A stretch of 64,000 bases of DNA from Variovorax davisae (GTDB taxonomy: Bacteria > Pseudomonadota > Gammaproteobacteria > Burkholderiales > Burkholderiaceae_C): contig NZ_JASZYS010000019.1 of the NCBI RefSeq assembly GCF_030316845.1, forward strand, positions 62,001 through 126,000. Direction: 5' to 3'. This document shows positions 49,644-57,526 of the stretch, piece by piece. A program made the translations under genes and the position numbers. Numbering within the stretch: the stretch's first letter is position 1; every line of letters starts with the position of its first letter. The notes under the pieces are model-generated. The model was not told the DNA's origin. It saw nothing but the letters and a program-made list of their open reading frames with translations, and did not search any database.

Positions 49644-50841
49644 AGTCGTCGTCGTCGGCGCCGGCCCCACCGGGCTCGCCATGGCCATCGCGCTGGCCGA
49701 TGCGGATGTCGCCGTCACCGTGCTCGACCTCCAGCCGCGCGCCGCCCTGGCGGCGCCGGCGGAGGACGGCCGCGAGATCGCTTTGAGCCATGCGAGCGTC
49801 GACACCTTGCAGGCGCTGGGCCTGTGGCAGCGGCTGCGGGCCGACGAAATCGGCCGCATCCGCGAGGCCCGCGTGATCGATGGCGATCGCGAGCATCCGG
49901 ACTTGCGCTTCCATGCGCGCGACGCGCTGGGCTGGATCGTGCCGAACCATGCGCTGCGCCGCGTCAGCTTCGAGGCTGCCGTCGAGCGCCCCGGGCTGCG
50001 CCTGCGGGACGCCTCGCGGCTGCTGCGCGTCGTGCCCTCGGCCCTGGGCGTCGCGCTCGAATTCGAGAGTGCCGACGCCCCGGCCTTGCGCGAGCGGATG
50101 GCGGCGCGCCTGTTCATCGCCGCCGACAGCCGCTTCTCGTGGGCCCGCCGGCAACTGGGCATCGCCGCCGACATGCACGACTTCGGCCGCACCATGATCG
50201 TCTGCCGCATGCGGCATGCGCTGCCTCACCACGACGTGGCCTGCGAGTGCTTCGGCCATGAGCGCACGCTGGCCGTGCTGCCGCTGGCGGGCGATGTCTG
50301 CTCCGCCGTGGTGACCACCGACACCGCCGCCGCGGCGCGGCTGATGGCCTTGCCCGCGCGCGACTTCGCGTCCCTGGTCGAGGCCCAGTTCAGGGGCCGG
50401 CTGGGCCGCATGGACCTGCTCGGCGAGCGTTTCGCCTACCCGCTGGTCACGGCCTTCGCGCGCCGCTTCACCGCCGTGCGCAGCGCGTTGATCGGCGACG
50501 CCGCGGTCGGCATGCACCCGGTGACGGCGCACGGCTACAACCTCGGTCTGCAAAGCGTCGCCACGCTGAGCCAGGCGCTGGGCGATGCGCGCGGCCGGGG
50601 CCTGGACATCGGCGATGCCGCCGCGCTCGACCGCTACGACCGCCGGCACCGCCGCGACGCCGCCGTGATGTACCACGGCACCAACGCCGTGGCCAAGCTC
50701 TACGCCAGCAACGGCGCGCCACAGCGGCTGGCGCGCCGGCTCATCCTGCGCGGGGCGCAGCACCTGCCGCCGCTCAAGGCGGCGATCACGGCGCGGCTCA
50801 CGCGACCGGGCGGGCTGCGCCGGCCGGGCCACGCCAGTTGA
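49624..50841 (+). CDS. ubiM: FAD monooxygenase of the UbiH/COQ6 family, UbiM-like
   Basis: A 405-residue flavoprotein hydroxylase. The Rossmann motif VVVGAGPTGLAMAIAL (12-27), the second FAD site LIGDAAVGMHPVTAHGYNLGL (about 285-305) and the general UbiH/UbiF/VisC organisation are clear. UbiM is the demethoxyubiquinol 5-hydroxylase of some bacteria, and the name is given as best fit. GTG 49624 is the start. It closes the usp-nmo-nrdJ-orf operon. An oxygen-using hydroxylase downstream of an FNR box is unexpected. Confidence 0.75.
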   Translation: MSLQEPEVVVVGAGPTGLAMAIALADADVAVTVLDLQPRAALAAPAEDGREIALSHASVDTLQALGLWQRLRADEIGRIREARVIDGDREHPDLRFHARDALGWIVPNHALRRVSFEAAVERPGLRLRDASRLLRVVPSALGVALEFESADAPALRERMAARLFIAADSRFSWARRQLGIAADMHDFGRTMIVCRMRHALPHHDVACECFGHERTLAVLPLAGDVCSAVVTTDTAAAARLMALPARDFASLVEAQFRGRLGRMDLLGERFAYPLVTAFARRFTAVRSALIGDAAVGMHPVTAHGYNLGLQSVATLSQALGDARGRGLDIGDAAALDRYDRRHRRDAAVMYHGTNAVAKLYASNGAPQRLARRLILRGAQHLPPLKAAITARLTRPGGLRRPGHAS

Positions 50842-50893
50842 AGTCGAGGGAGAGAGACGACACGGCCCAGGGCTTGGCGAAACACTGTGTTGC

Positions 50894-50910
50894 ATGTGAT
50901 CTAGTCACAT
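50894..50910. promoter_or_regulatory. CRP/FNR-family palindrome
   Basis: ATGTGA-TCTAG-TCACAT is a perfect 6-5-6 inverted repeat with CRP-like TGTGA and TCACA arms but one base shorter in the spacer than the E. coli CRP consensus. It lies 69 bases before the GAF-protein GTG, with TATAGT at 50928-50933 at a fitting distance for a -10 box. Confidence 0.5.
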
Positions 50911-50978
50911 TTGCAGCGCTTGGTCTTTATAGTCAATCAGCCCTCGGCCGGAGGCGAGGGGGCTACAGGAGGAGACAC

Positions 50979-51446
50979 GTGAACCCGTACGAACGAACGC
51001 TCGATCATTTCTCGGCATTGCTGGCCGGCCAGGGCCCGCAGGAGGCCTTGCGCTACTTGAACCAAGGTGTGCCGCACCGCTACACCGCCGTCTACCGGTT
51101 CGAAAGGGAACTGCTGCGCAATGTGCTGCTGGAAGACAAGCGAGGACAAATGCGCCCCGAATACCTCATCGCCGTGCCTTTCAAACAGAGCTTTTGCCAG
51201 TTCGTCCTCCGGGATCAGGCGTTTCGCACCGACGATTCCGCGCACGACGACCGGCTGGTCGGGCATCCCTATCGCGGCGTCGTCGTCTCGTACCACAGCG
51301 TCCCGGTGGTGGACGAGCACGGCACGTTGTGGGGCACCATGAGCCACTTCGACATGAGCAGCCATCCGTTGTCCGACTCGGAGTTCGCGCTGCTCCAGGA
51401 CGCGGCAGGTGCATTGACCAGGTATCTCCCTTGCCTGGCTGATTGA
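50979..51446 (+). CDS. GAF-domain protein
   Basis: A 155-residue single-domain protein resembling GAF: LDHFSALLAGQGPQEALRYLN, YTAVYRFERELL, the core VPVVDEHGTLWGTMSHFD and a last helix EFALLQDAAGALTRYL. GTG 50979 follows GGAGGAG closely. No output domain is present, so it may act by binding a small ligand and a partner. It is next to the FNR block and to a truncated NarL-like regulator. Confidence 0.68.
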   Translation: MNPYERTLDHFSALLAGQGPQEALRYLNQGVPHRYTAVYRFERELLRNVLLEDKRGQMRPEYLIAVPFKQSFCQFVLRDQAFRTDDSAHDDRLVGHPYRGVVVSYHSVPVVDEHGTLWGTMSHFDMSSHPLSDSEFALLQDAAGALTRYLPCLAD

Positions 51447-51465
51447 CGCTGCCGGCTGCCATGGC

Positions 51466-51850
51466 CTATGGCAGCCGCAGCCGCGATTCCGGCCCGCTCC
51501 ATCCCTCGGGACGCCACCGGCTGAACACCGCCGCGGCGTCCTCGCGGCGCTTCGGGCGCGGAGGGCGGCTCGCCGTGCCGGCGACGATCCAGGCGATCAG
51601 CGTCTCGCCCGGCGCGCAGAAGGCGGCGGCGATCGCGGGGTCGCGCGCCGATGCGCCGCTCACGCACGAAGCGAAAGGGATGCAGGCCGCCGTGATCGGG
51701 CGCGCGCAGCGCCAGCGCCGTGGCCTGCCGCCATTGCGCCTCGGAAGGCGCGGGCGCATCGAGGTGCCGGGCGCCGACCGAGACGCGCCCGGCCAGCGCG
51801 TCGATCGCCCAGCGCGCCGCCGGCACCGGCCCCTGCGGCGCGGCGCTCAT
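51466..51850 (-). pseudogene. Nitroreductase-family pseudogene (internal deletion and frame change)
   Basis: The N-terminal part (from 51850) reads SVGARHLDAPAPSEAQ ... RAPDHGGLHPFRFVRE, the start of a nitroreductase. A different frame then gives APGETLIAWIVAGTAS ... AAVFSRWRPEG, the C-terminal part, ending at TAG 51466. About 90-100 central codons carrying FMN contacts are missing. Normal proteins of this family are about 180-200 residues. It starts by overlapping the stop of the NarL-like gene by 4 bases. Functional protein is very unlikely. Confidence 0.72.
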
Positions 51851-52420
51851 TCGATCCGGCCCACGGCGTAGACCGCCGCCTGCACGCGCGAGGCGAGGTT
51901 GAGCTTGCGCAGGATGTGCTGCACGTGGATCTTGACCGTGGTCTCCGCGATGCCGAGCGCGCGCCCGATGTCCTTGTCGCTCGCGCCGCGCGAGATGTGG
52001 CCCAGGATCTCGCGCTCGCGCGTCGACAGGCTGTGGATCGGGTCCGGGTCGGCCGCCGGCGCCGCATCGCCGTGCAGCGACTGGAAGGCCGTCACCAGCT
52101 TGCCCGTCATCTCGGGGCTGATGGTCGACTGGCCGGCCATCGCCCGCAGGATGGCGGCCGCCATCCCGTCGCTGTCGACCGTCTTGAGCAGGTAGCCCTG
52201 CGCGCCGCCGCGCAGCGCCGCGGAGAGGTCGCGCTCGTCCTCGCTGACCGTCAGCATCAGCACGCGGGCCTGTGGCGCCACTTCCTTCAGCCCCACCAAC
52301 GCATCGACGCCCTTGACGCCCGGCAGGTGGTTGTCGAGCAGGATCACGTCCGGCTGGACCTCGGCCGCGCGCCGGTGGGCCTCGCCGGCATCGGCGGCTT
52401 CGGCGACGACGGCGAAGCGT
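51847..52420 (-). pseudogene. NarL-like response regulator, 5' end missing
   Basis: Downstream of the junction near 52420 the frame reads RFAVVAEAADAGEAH ... VILLDNHLPGVKGVDAL, the receiver domain from about its second strand on, with phospho-acceptor Asp in LLDNHLPG, Lys in LLKTVDSDG, then the LuxR-type domain LSTREREILGHISRGASDKDIGRALGIAETTVKIHVQHILRKL. The first 30 or so receiver residues, including the acidic pair, are absent. An internal ATG (52347) could start only a shortened protein. The sequence favours NarL; the matching sensor kinase is gone. Confidence 0.78.
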
Positions 52421-52940
52421 TCTCAACCTCAAGAACAAGTCCCACTCGGTCACCGCCGAGATCGTCGTGCAGGATTCGGGTGCGCAGGGCGTGATCATCG
52501 CGCAGGGCGCGAACATCGGCGGATGGAGCCTCTACGCGCACCAGGGCAAGCTCAAGTACTGCTACAACGTGGCAGGGGTGAATCACTATTTCGTCGAATC
52601 GACAGACCCGCTGCCAAGCGGCGAGCATCAGGTGCGCATGGAGTTCGCCTATGCGGGCGGCGGCCTTGGCAAGGGCGGCCAGGTGACCTTGTTCATCGAC
52701 GGCAAGAAGGCCGGCGAGGGTTCTGTCCCGATGACCCAGGCCATGGTCTTCTCGGCGGATGACGGCTGCGATGTGGGCCAAGACAGCGGCGCGCCCGTGT
52801 CCCCCGACTACGGGCCCGCCGGCAACGCGTTCAACGGACGCGTCAAGGGCGTGCAACTCGCTATCGCCGACGCTGCAGAGAGCGTGGACCATCTGGTCTC
52901 GCCCGAACAGGCCATGCACATTGCGATGGCGCGCCAGTAG
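52415..52940 (+). pseudogene. Arylsulfatase C-terminal fragment, 5' end missing
   Basis: The fragment reads VLNLKNKSHSVTAEIVVQDSG ... GGWSLYAHQGKLKYCYN ... AFNGRVKGVQLAIADA, the beta-sandwich C-terminal domain of type I arylsulfatases, with no catalytic domain and no start. Its 5' end is cut at the same joint that truncates the NarL-like gene. The intact sulfatase at 53093 lacks this C-terminal domain, so this is not its own tail. Confidence 0.8.
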
Positions 52941-52955
52941 ACGCATGGATCGCCA

Positions 52956-52985
52956 GGCGGGGCGCAAGGTGCGCCGGGCCCCGCC
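52956..52985. terminator. GC-rich hairpin after the sulfatase fragment
   Basis: GGCGGGGC and GCCCCGCC form an 8-bp stem over a 14-base loop, 16 bases past the fragment's stop. No T-run follows. Confidence 0.35.
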
Positions 52986-53092
52986 ACGATGACGGCTGTC
53001 CGCGCTCCGCTGCACCAAGGTGCAATACCGTCGTGGGCTGTGGTGGCGGATGATGGCCGTACTCACGTCCTCGAACCCTCCAAGGAGCACCG

Positions 53093-54604
53093 ATGGCCAC
53101 CTCAGCGAAGCCGAACATCCTGTTCATCATGGCCGACGACATCGGCTGGTTCAACGTCAGCGCCTACAACCTCGGCGTCATGGGCTACCGAACCCCCAAC
53201 ATCGACAGGATCGCACGCCAAGGTGCGTTGTTCACCGACTTCTACGGACAGCAGAGTTGCACGGCGGGGCGGGCCGCATTCATCACCGGGCAGACCCCCA
53301 TTCGCACCGGCCTCACCAAGGTGGGCATGCCCGGGGCGACGCTGGGGCTGAGCGCGGAGGACCCTTCGATCGCCGAGTTTCTCAAGAGCTTCGGCTACGC
53401 CACCGGCCAGTTCGGCAAGAACCACCTGGGTGACCGCAACGAGCACCTGCCGACCGTGCATGGCTTCGACGAGTTCTTCGGCAACCTGTACCACCTCAAC
53501 GCCGAGGAAGAGCCCGAGTACGAGAACTACCCCAAGGACCCGGCATTCCGAAAGCGATTCGGCCCCCGCGGCGTGATGCGGTGCAAGGCGACCGACAAGG
53601 ATGACGCGACCGTCGACGAGCAGTTCGGCAAGGTCGGCAAGCAGCGCATCGACAACACCGGGCCGCTCACTCGAAAGCGCATGGAGACGGTGGACGACGA
53701 ATTCATCGGCGCGGCCATGGACTTCATGGAACGGAAGACGAAGGAGGGCGGGCCCTGGTTCTGCTACTTCAACCCGACCCGCATGCATGTCTTCACCCAC
53801 CTGAAGGAATCATCGCGAGGCAAGAGCGGCTTCGGCCTCTACCCCGACGGGATGGTCGAGCTGGACGGCTATGTCGGCGAGCTGCTGAAGAAGCTCGATG
53901 ACCTCGGCGTGGCCGACAACACCATCGTCGTCTTCACCACCGACAACGGCGCCGAGGTCTGCACCTGGCCCGACGGCGGCGCGACACCGTTCCGCGGCGA
54001 GAAGGACACCAACTGGGAAGGGGGCTGGCGCATCCCGTGCGTGATGCGGTGGCCCGGGGTGATCGAGCCCGGCTCGGTGATCAACGACATCTGCTCGCTG
54101 CAGGACTTCATCCCGACCTTCGCCGCAGCCAACGGCGAGCCCGATCTCGTCGCCAAACTGAAGAAGGGCCATCAGGTCGGTGAGAAGCGCTTCAAGGTGC
54201 ACCTCGACGGCTACAACCTCTTGCCCTTCCTTTCAGGCCAGGAAAAGACCAGCCCGCGCGAGGCCTTCCTCTACTGGAGCGACGACGGCGACATGATGGC
54301 GATCCGCATGGGCAAGTACAAGATCGTCTTTTCCGAACAGCGCAGCCAGGGCATCAACGCGTGGCGCGAGCCCCTGTCGCCGATGCGCGTACCCAAGTTC
54401 TATGACCTTCGCGCCGATCCCTTCGAGCGTGCCGAAGAGAGCATCAAGTACAACGACTGGTTTATGGAGCAGAACTTCCTGCTGTACAGCGCTCCACCTG
54501 TGATCGCGAAGTGGCTGGAGAGCTTCAAGGAATTCCCGCCCCGTGCCAGGGCTGCGAGCTTCAGCATCGAGCAGGTGGTCGAGAAACTGATGCCGAAGAG
54601 TTGA
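53093..54604 (+). CDS. Type I arylsulfatase
   Basis: A 503-residue sulfatase hydrolysing aryl or other sulfate esters. The metal site ADDIGWFN at about 15-22 and the signature SCTAGRAAFITGQ are present; Cys56 would be oxidised to formylglycine. DNGAE near 290 is another active-site segment. No signal peptide is visible, so it is cytosolic or exported by an unusual route. No sulfatase-maturating enzyme lies in the window. The family here contains trimmed proteins without the C-terminal sandwich found in the 52415 fragment. It follows about 150 bases of spacer containing a TGCACC-AA-GGTGCA palindrome. Confidence 0.88.
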   Translation: MATSAKPNILFIMADDIGWFNVSAYNLGVMGYRTPNIDRIARQGALFTDFYGQQSCTAGRAAFITGQTPIRTGLTKVGMPGATLGLSAEDPSIAEFLKSFGYATGQFGKNHLGDRNEHLPTVHGFDEFFGNLYHLNAEEEPEYENYPKDPAFRKRFGPRGVMRCKATDKDDATVDEQFGKVGKQRIDNTGPLTRKRMETVDDEFIGAAMDFMERKTKEGGPWFCYFNPTRMHVFTHLKESSRGKSGFGLYPDGMVELDGYVGELLKKLDDLGVADNTIVVFTTDNGAEVCTWPDGGATPFRGEKDTNWEGGWRIPCVMRWPGVIEPGSVINDICSLQDFIPTFAAANGEPDLVAKLKKGHQVGEKRFKVHLDGYNLLPFLSGQEKTSPREAFLYWSDDGDMMAIRMGKYKIVFSEQRSQGINAWREPLSPMRVPKFYDLRADPFERAEESIKYNDWFMEQNFLLYSAPPVIAKWLESFKEFPPRARAASFSIEQVVEKLMPKS

Positions 54605-54613
54605 CGGGGGCTC

Positions 54614-54745
54614 TTGCTTGTTCTGGCACGCGAGCATTGGGGGTTGACGGCGGGCATCGTGGTGTTCGCTTCGTTCGGGGTACACATCCTCGTGGGCATT
54701 CTGGGCTCGCATCGTCTCCAAGCGCTCGCCGAGCGCTTCGACTGA
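54614..54745 (+). CDS. Possible 43-residue single-helix membrane protein
   Basis: A short open frame from TTG 54614: LVLAREHWGLTAGIVVF and ASFGVHILVGILGSHRL form one clear TM segment, ending AERFD. Third-base GC content is high as in real genes here. No good ribosome-binding site is seen and the start is a TTG, 10 bases after the sulfatase stop. Could be translated by coupling, or be chance. Confidence 0.35.
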   Translation: MLVLAREHWGLTAGIVVFASFGVHILVGILGSHRLQALAERFD

Positions 54746-54902
54746 CCTTTGCGATGGTGGGGCATTGTCAACACCCGCCGCGTCCGCACCCCCGATGCGC
54801 CTGCTGCGCATCGGCCCAGGTCAGAATGGCCAGCAGCGAGCGCCCCGGTCGGCCATCAACAGACTTTCGCGGTCGGTCTTCGTAAGCAGATTTCAAACGC
54901 GC

Positions 54903-56117
54903 ATGACCCCTTCGGCCAGCTTCCGCGAGCGCATCGCTCTCTATGCCTTCCTGACGTCGCTGACCTCGATCAGCATCGACGCGCTCTTGCCGGGGTTGCG
55001 CCAGATCGGGTCGGATCTCGGCGTCACGCCGCCACTGTCTACGCAGCACGTCGTCTCGCTGTTCATCTTCGGCATGGCCTTTGGCGAACTGCTTCTGGGC
55101 CCCCTGTCCGATGCCTTGGGGCGAAAGAAGGCGCTTGTCCTCGGCCTTGGTGTCTACGGGCTGGGCACCGCCATCGCCATGTGCGCCGGATCATTGGAAG
55201 CGGTGATCCTCGGCCGGTTTCTCCAGGGGGTGGGTGTGTCCGGACCGAAGATCGCGACGCGGGCCATGATCCGCGACCAGTTCGAAGGCGACGCGATGGC
55301 GCGCGTCATGTCCTTCATGTTCACGCTCTTCATCCTGGTGCCGATGCTGGCCCCCACCCTTGGCCAGCTGGTGATGGCGGTCGGGGGGTGGCGCAGCGTT
55401 TTCGCCATCTATCTCGTCATGGCGGGCCTGCTCGGCGTCTGGCTGGTGACGCGGCAGCCGGAAACACTGGATCCCGCCAGACGAATACCCTTCAGGCCGA
55501 AGCTGCTCGTGTTGAACGGGCGGCGCATCCTGTCGAACCGCCGTGTGGCGACCCTGATCATGGCGACCGGCCTGGTGTTCGGTGCGCAGCTGCTCTACCT
55601 CAGCACGGCCGCCGATCTCTTCCTGGATGTCTACGGCATCGCGAAAACCTTCCCCTTCTATTTCGCGGTGCTGGCTGCCGGAATCGGGCTTGCCTCGTTC
55701 CTGAACGCCAAACTCGTGCAGCGCTTCGGCATGGATGCCATGGCGCACCATGCCTTCGTGGGACTGGCTTCGGCAGGTCTTCTGATGTGGCTGGCGTCCA
55801 CCGCCTGGCATGGACGACCGCCACTCGCCGTTTTCATGTCACTGAGTTTTACGGCGTTCTTCGCCATCGGGGTCCTGTTCGGCAACCTCAATGCCATGGC
55901 CATGCGCTCGCTCGGCCAGGTGGCAGGCCTGGGCGCGTCGTTGATTGCGTCCGGTTCGAGCTTTGTCGCAACGCTGTTTGCCATTGGCGTGGGGGCGTTC
56001 TACGACGGGACGACCCTCCATCTGTCGGCGGGTTTCCTTGTCTCGGGCATCGTCTCCCTGGTTCTGAACAGGCTGGCGGCGCAAGGCGACACGTCGCCGG
56101 TAGAGGCCATCCGGTAG
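54903..56117 (+). CDS. Bcr/CflA-family multidrug MFS transporter
   Basis: A 404-residue carrier with twelve TM helices. The N-terminal part SIDALLPGLRQIGSDLG, the motif A segment GPLSDALGRKKALVLGL and the helix 5 GVSGPKIATRAMIRDQF are the Bcr/CflA hallmarks. It exports drugs or small metabolites by proton antiport. ATG 54903 is chosen over an upstream start at 54765, whose extra 46 residues are not membrane-like. The 157 bases between the 54614 frame and this start show nothing recognisable. Confidence 0.87.
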   Translation: MTPSASFRERIALYAFLTSLTSISIDALLPGLRQIGSDLGVTPPLSTQHVVSLFIFGMAFGELLLGPLSDALGRKKALVLGLGVYGLGTAIAMCAGSLEAVILGRFLQGVGVSGPKIATRAMIRDQFEGDAMARVMSFMFTLFILVPMLAPTLGQLVMAVGGWRSVFAIYLVMAGLLGVWLVTRQPETLDPARRIPFRPKLLVLNGRRILSNRRVATLIMATGLVFGAQLLYLSTAADLFLDVYGIAKTFPFYFAVLAAGIGLASFLNAKLVQRFGMDAMAHHAFVGLASAGLLMWLASTAWHGRPPLAVFMSLSFTAFFAIGVLFGNLNAMAMRSLGQVAGLGASLIASGSSFVATLFAIGVGAFYDGTTLHLSAGFLVSGIVSLVLNRLAAQGDTSPVEAIR

Positions 56118-56206
56118 GAAGGCGGCCAGCGGTCGCTCGGGTAAGCACCGAGAAACGGTGTGGCTGCCCAACGTAAGCTATTGGCCGCTTCACCGGAGGA
56201 CTGCAA

Positions 56207-56887
56207 ATGCGCCGCACCCATCGTCTGATGTCTGTCGTCTCGGCCGTCTCTGTGGCCGTCCTTGTCGTGTCCTGCGCCTCCGCGCCGAAGACCGGACCGA
56301 TGAGCTTCTTCGTGACCAGCGTGAATCCGGGCGACGGCGCCAATCTGGGCGGCCTGGCAGGTGCGGATGCGCATTGCCAGAAGCTGGCGTCCGCCGTCGG
56401 TGCGGGCAATCGCACGTGGCGCGCCTATCTCAGCACGGGCTTCATCCCGCCCGGCACGGCCGCAGTGCACGCGCGCGACCGCATCGGCAATGGCCCGTGG
56501 TTCAACCAGAAGGGCGTGCTCATCGCCAGCAATGTCGCCGAACTGCATGGCGACAAGAACAACGTCAACAAGGAAACCGCGCTGAGCGAGAAGGGCACAG
56601 TGGCGAACGACCGCTCCAAGCAGCCCAACCAGCACGACATCCTCACCGGCACGCGACCGGACGGCACTGCGCCCGCGTCGTTCCCGAACCAGCCCGACAT
56701 GACCTGCGGCGAGTGGACGAAGAACGGCGCCGGCTCGGCCATCGTCGGCCACTTCGACCGCTCGGGTCCCAGCCAGGACCCCTGGGCGGTGTCGTGGAAC
56801 TCCTCGCACAACACCGCGGGCTGCGGCAAGGATGACCTGCCGAAGACCGGCGGCGCCGGGCTGTTCTACTGTTTCGCGGCAAATTGA
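56207..56887 (+). CDS. Lectin-like (DUF1554/endostatin-type) lipoprotein
   Basis: A 226-residue lipoprotein with lipobox VVSC near residue 23 and a C-type-lectin-like fold: VNPGDGANLGGLAGADAHCQKLA opens the domain, then TWRAYLSTGF, and WNSSHNTAGCGKDDLPKTGGAGLFYCF closes it. The four Cys could form two disulphides. Such domains occur in exported bacterial proteins of unknown function. GGAGGA precedes the start. The gene stands alone between MFS and the next lipoprotein. Confidence 0.7.
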   Translation: MRRTHRLMSVVSAVSVAVLVVSCASAPKTGPMSFFVTSVNPGDGANLGGLAGADAHCQKLASAVGAGNRTWRAYLSTGFIPPGTAAVHARDRIGNGPWFNQKGVLIASNVAELHGDKNNVNKETALSEKGTVANDRSKQPNQHDILTGTRPDGTAPASFPNQPDMTCGEWTKNGAGSAIVGHFDRSGPSQDPWAVSWNSSHNTAGCGKDDLPKTGGAGLFYCFAAN

Positions 56888-57015
56888 TCCCCTCGCCGGG
56901 CGCAGATCCGCTCGGCTGCATTCGGAGGAAACCGCGGCTTGCTGCAGCGCGGGGCGCAGCTTGCGCCGGGGCCCGCTACGATGGGAGCTGTCCGAGCTTC
57001 GACATGGAGACGCCC

Positions 57016-57486
57016 ATGAGAGTCTTCCACCTGCACTTGTTGCCGCCGGTCCTGGCCCTGCTGCTGGCCGCCTGCGCCAGCGATCCGTCCCGCCTGGCCC
57101 TCGGCTCTTCGCGCGCCCAGACCCTGCAGCAGTTGGGCAAGCCGACCGCCACCTACCCGCTGCCCGATGGCGGCGAGCGCTTGCAGTATTCAACCGAGCC
57201 CTATGGCTACGAGGTCAACAACGTCGATCTGAACGCGGCCGGGCAAGTGGTGGCCGTGCGTTCCGAACTCGCCGCGCCGCTGGTCAACAACCCGATCCAG
57301 GTCGGCAAATGGCGCGAGGCAGAAATCCTGCGCACCTATGGAAAGCCCTTTCAAGTGACGCGTGTCGATTCCTTCGACGGCACGATCTGGAGCTGGCACA
57401 TACAGCAGAACTACCTGCCGTACATGTTCTACGTCTACTTCGATCCGGCCGGCGTGGTGGTGCGTTACTCCGTCAGCCCTCAGTGA
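57016..57486 (+). CDS. Small outer-membrane lipoprotein
   Basis: A 156-residue lipoprotein with lipobox LLAAC (Cys about 21). The body begins SSRAQTLQQLGKPTATYPLPDGGERLQYS, resembling the BamE/SmpA-type repeat, and has two similar modules (LGKPTATYPLPDG and YGKPFQVTRVDSFDG). The ATG at 57016 has GGAGA at good distance; an earlier ATG at 57004 is possible. Convergent with the 57527 gene, 40 bases away. Confidence 0.7.
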   Translation: MRVFHLHLLPPVLALLLAACASDPSRLALGSSRAQTLQQLGKPTATYPLPDGGERLQYSTEPYGYEVNNVDLNAAGQVVAVRSELAAPLVNNPIQVGKWREAEILRTYGKPFQVTRVDSFDGTIWSWHIQQNYLPYMFYVYFDPAGVVVRYSVSPQ

Positions 57487-57526
57487 CGCAGATCGGGCGC
57501 TGAAGGGCTCGCAGCGGGTCGCAGCC

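Noticed and set aside
52424..52940. Arylsulfatase fragment and the intact sulfatase as one frameshifted gene
   Set aside because: The C-terminal fragment precedes the intact gene and has its own stop and spacer; order is wrong for a split gene.
53011..53024. TGCACC-AA-GGTGCA as an NtrC site upstream of the arylsulfatase
   Set aside because: The arms fit NtrC, but the spacer is 2 bases instead of about 5, so the arms are out of helical phase.
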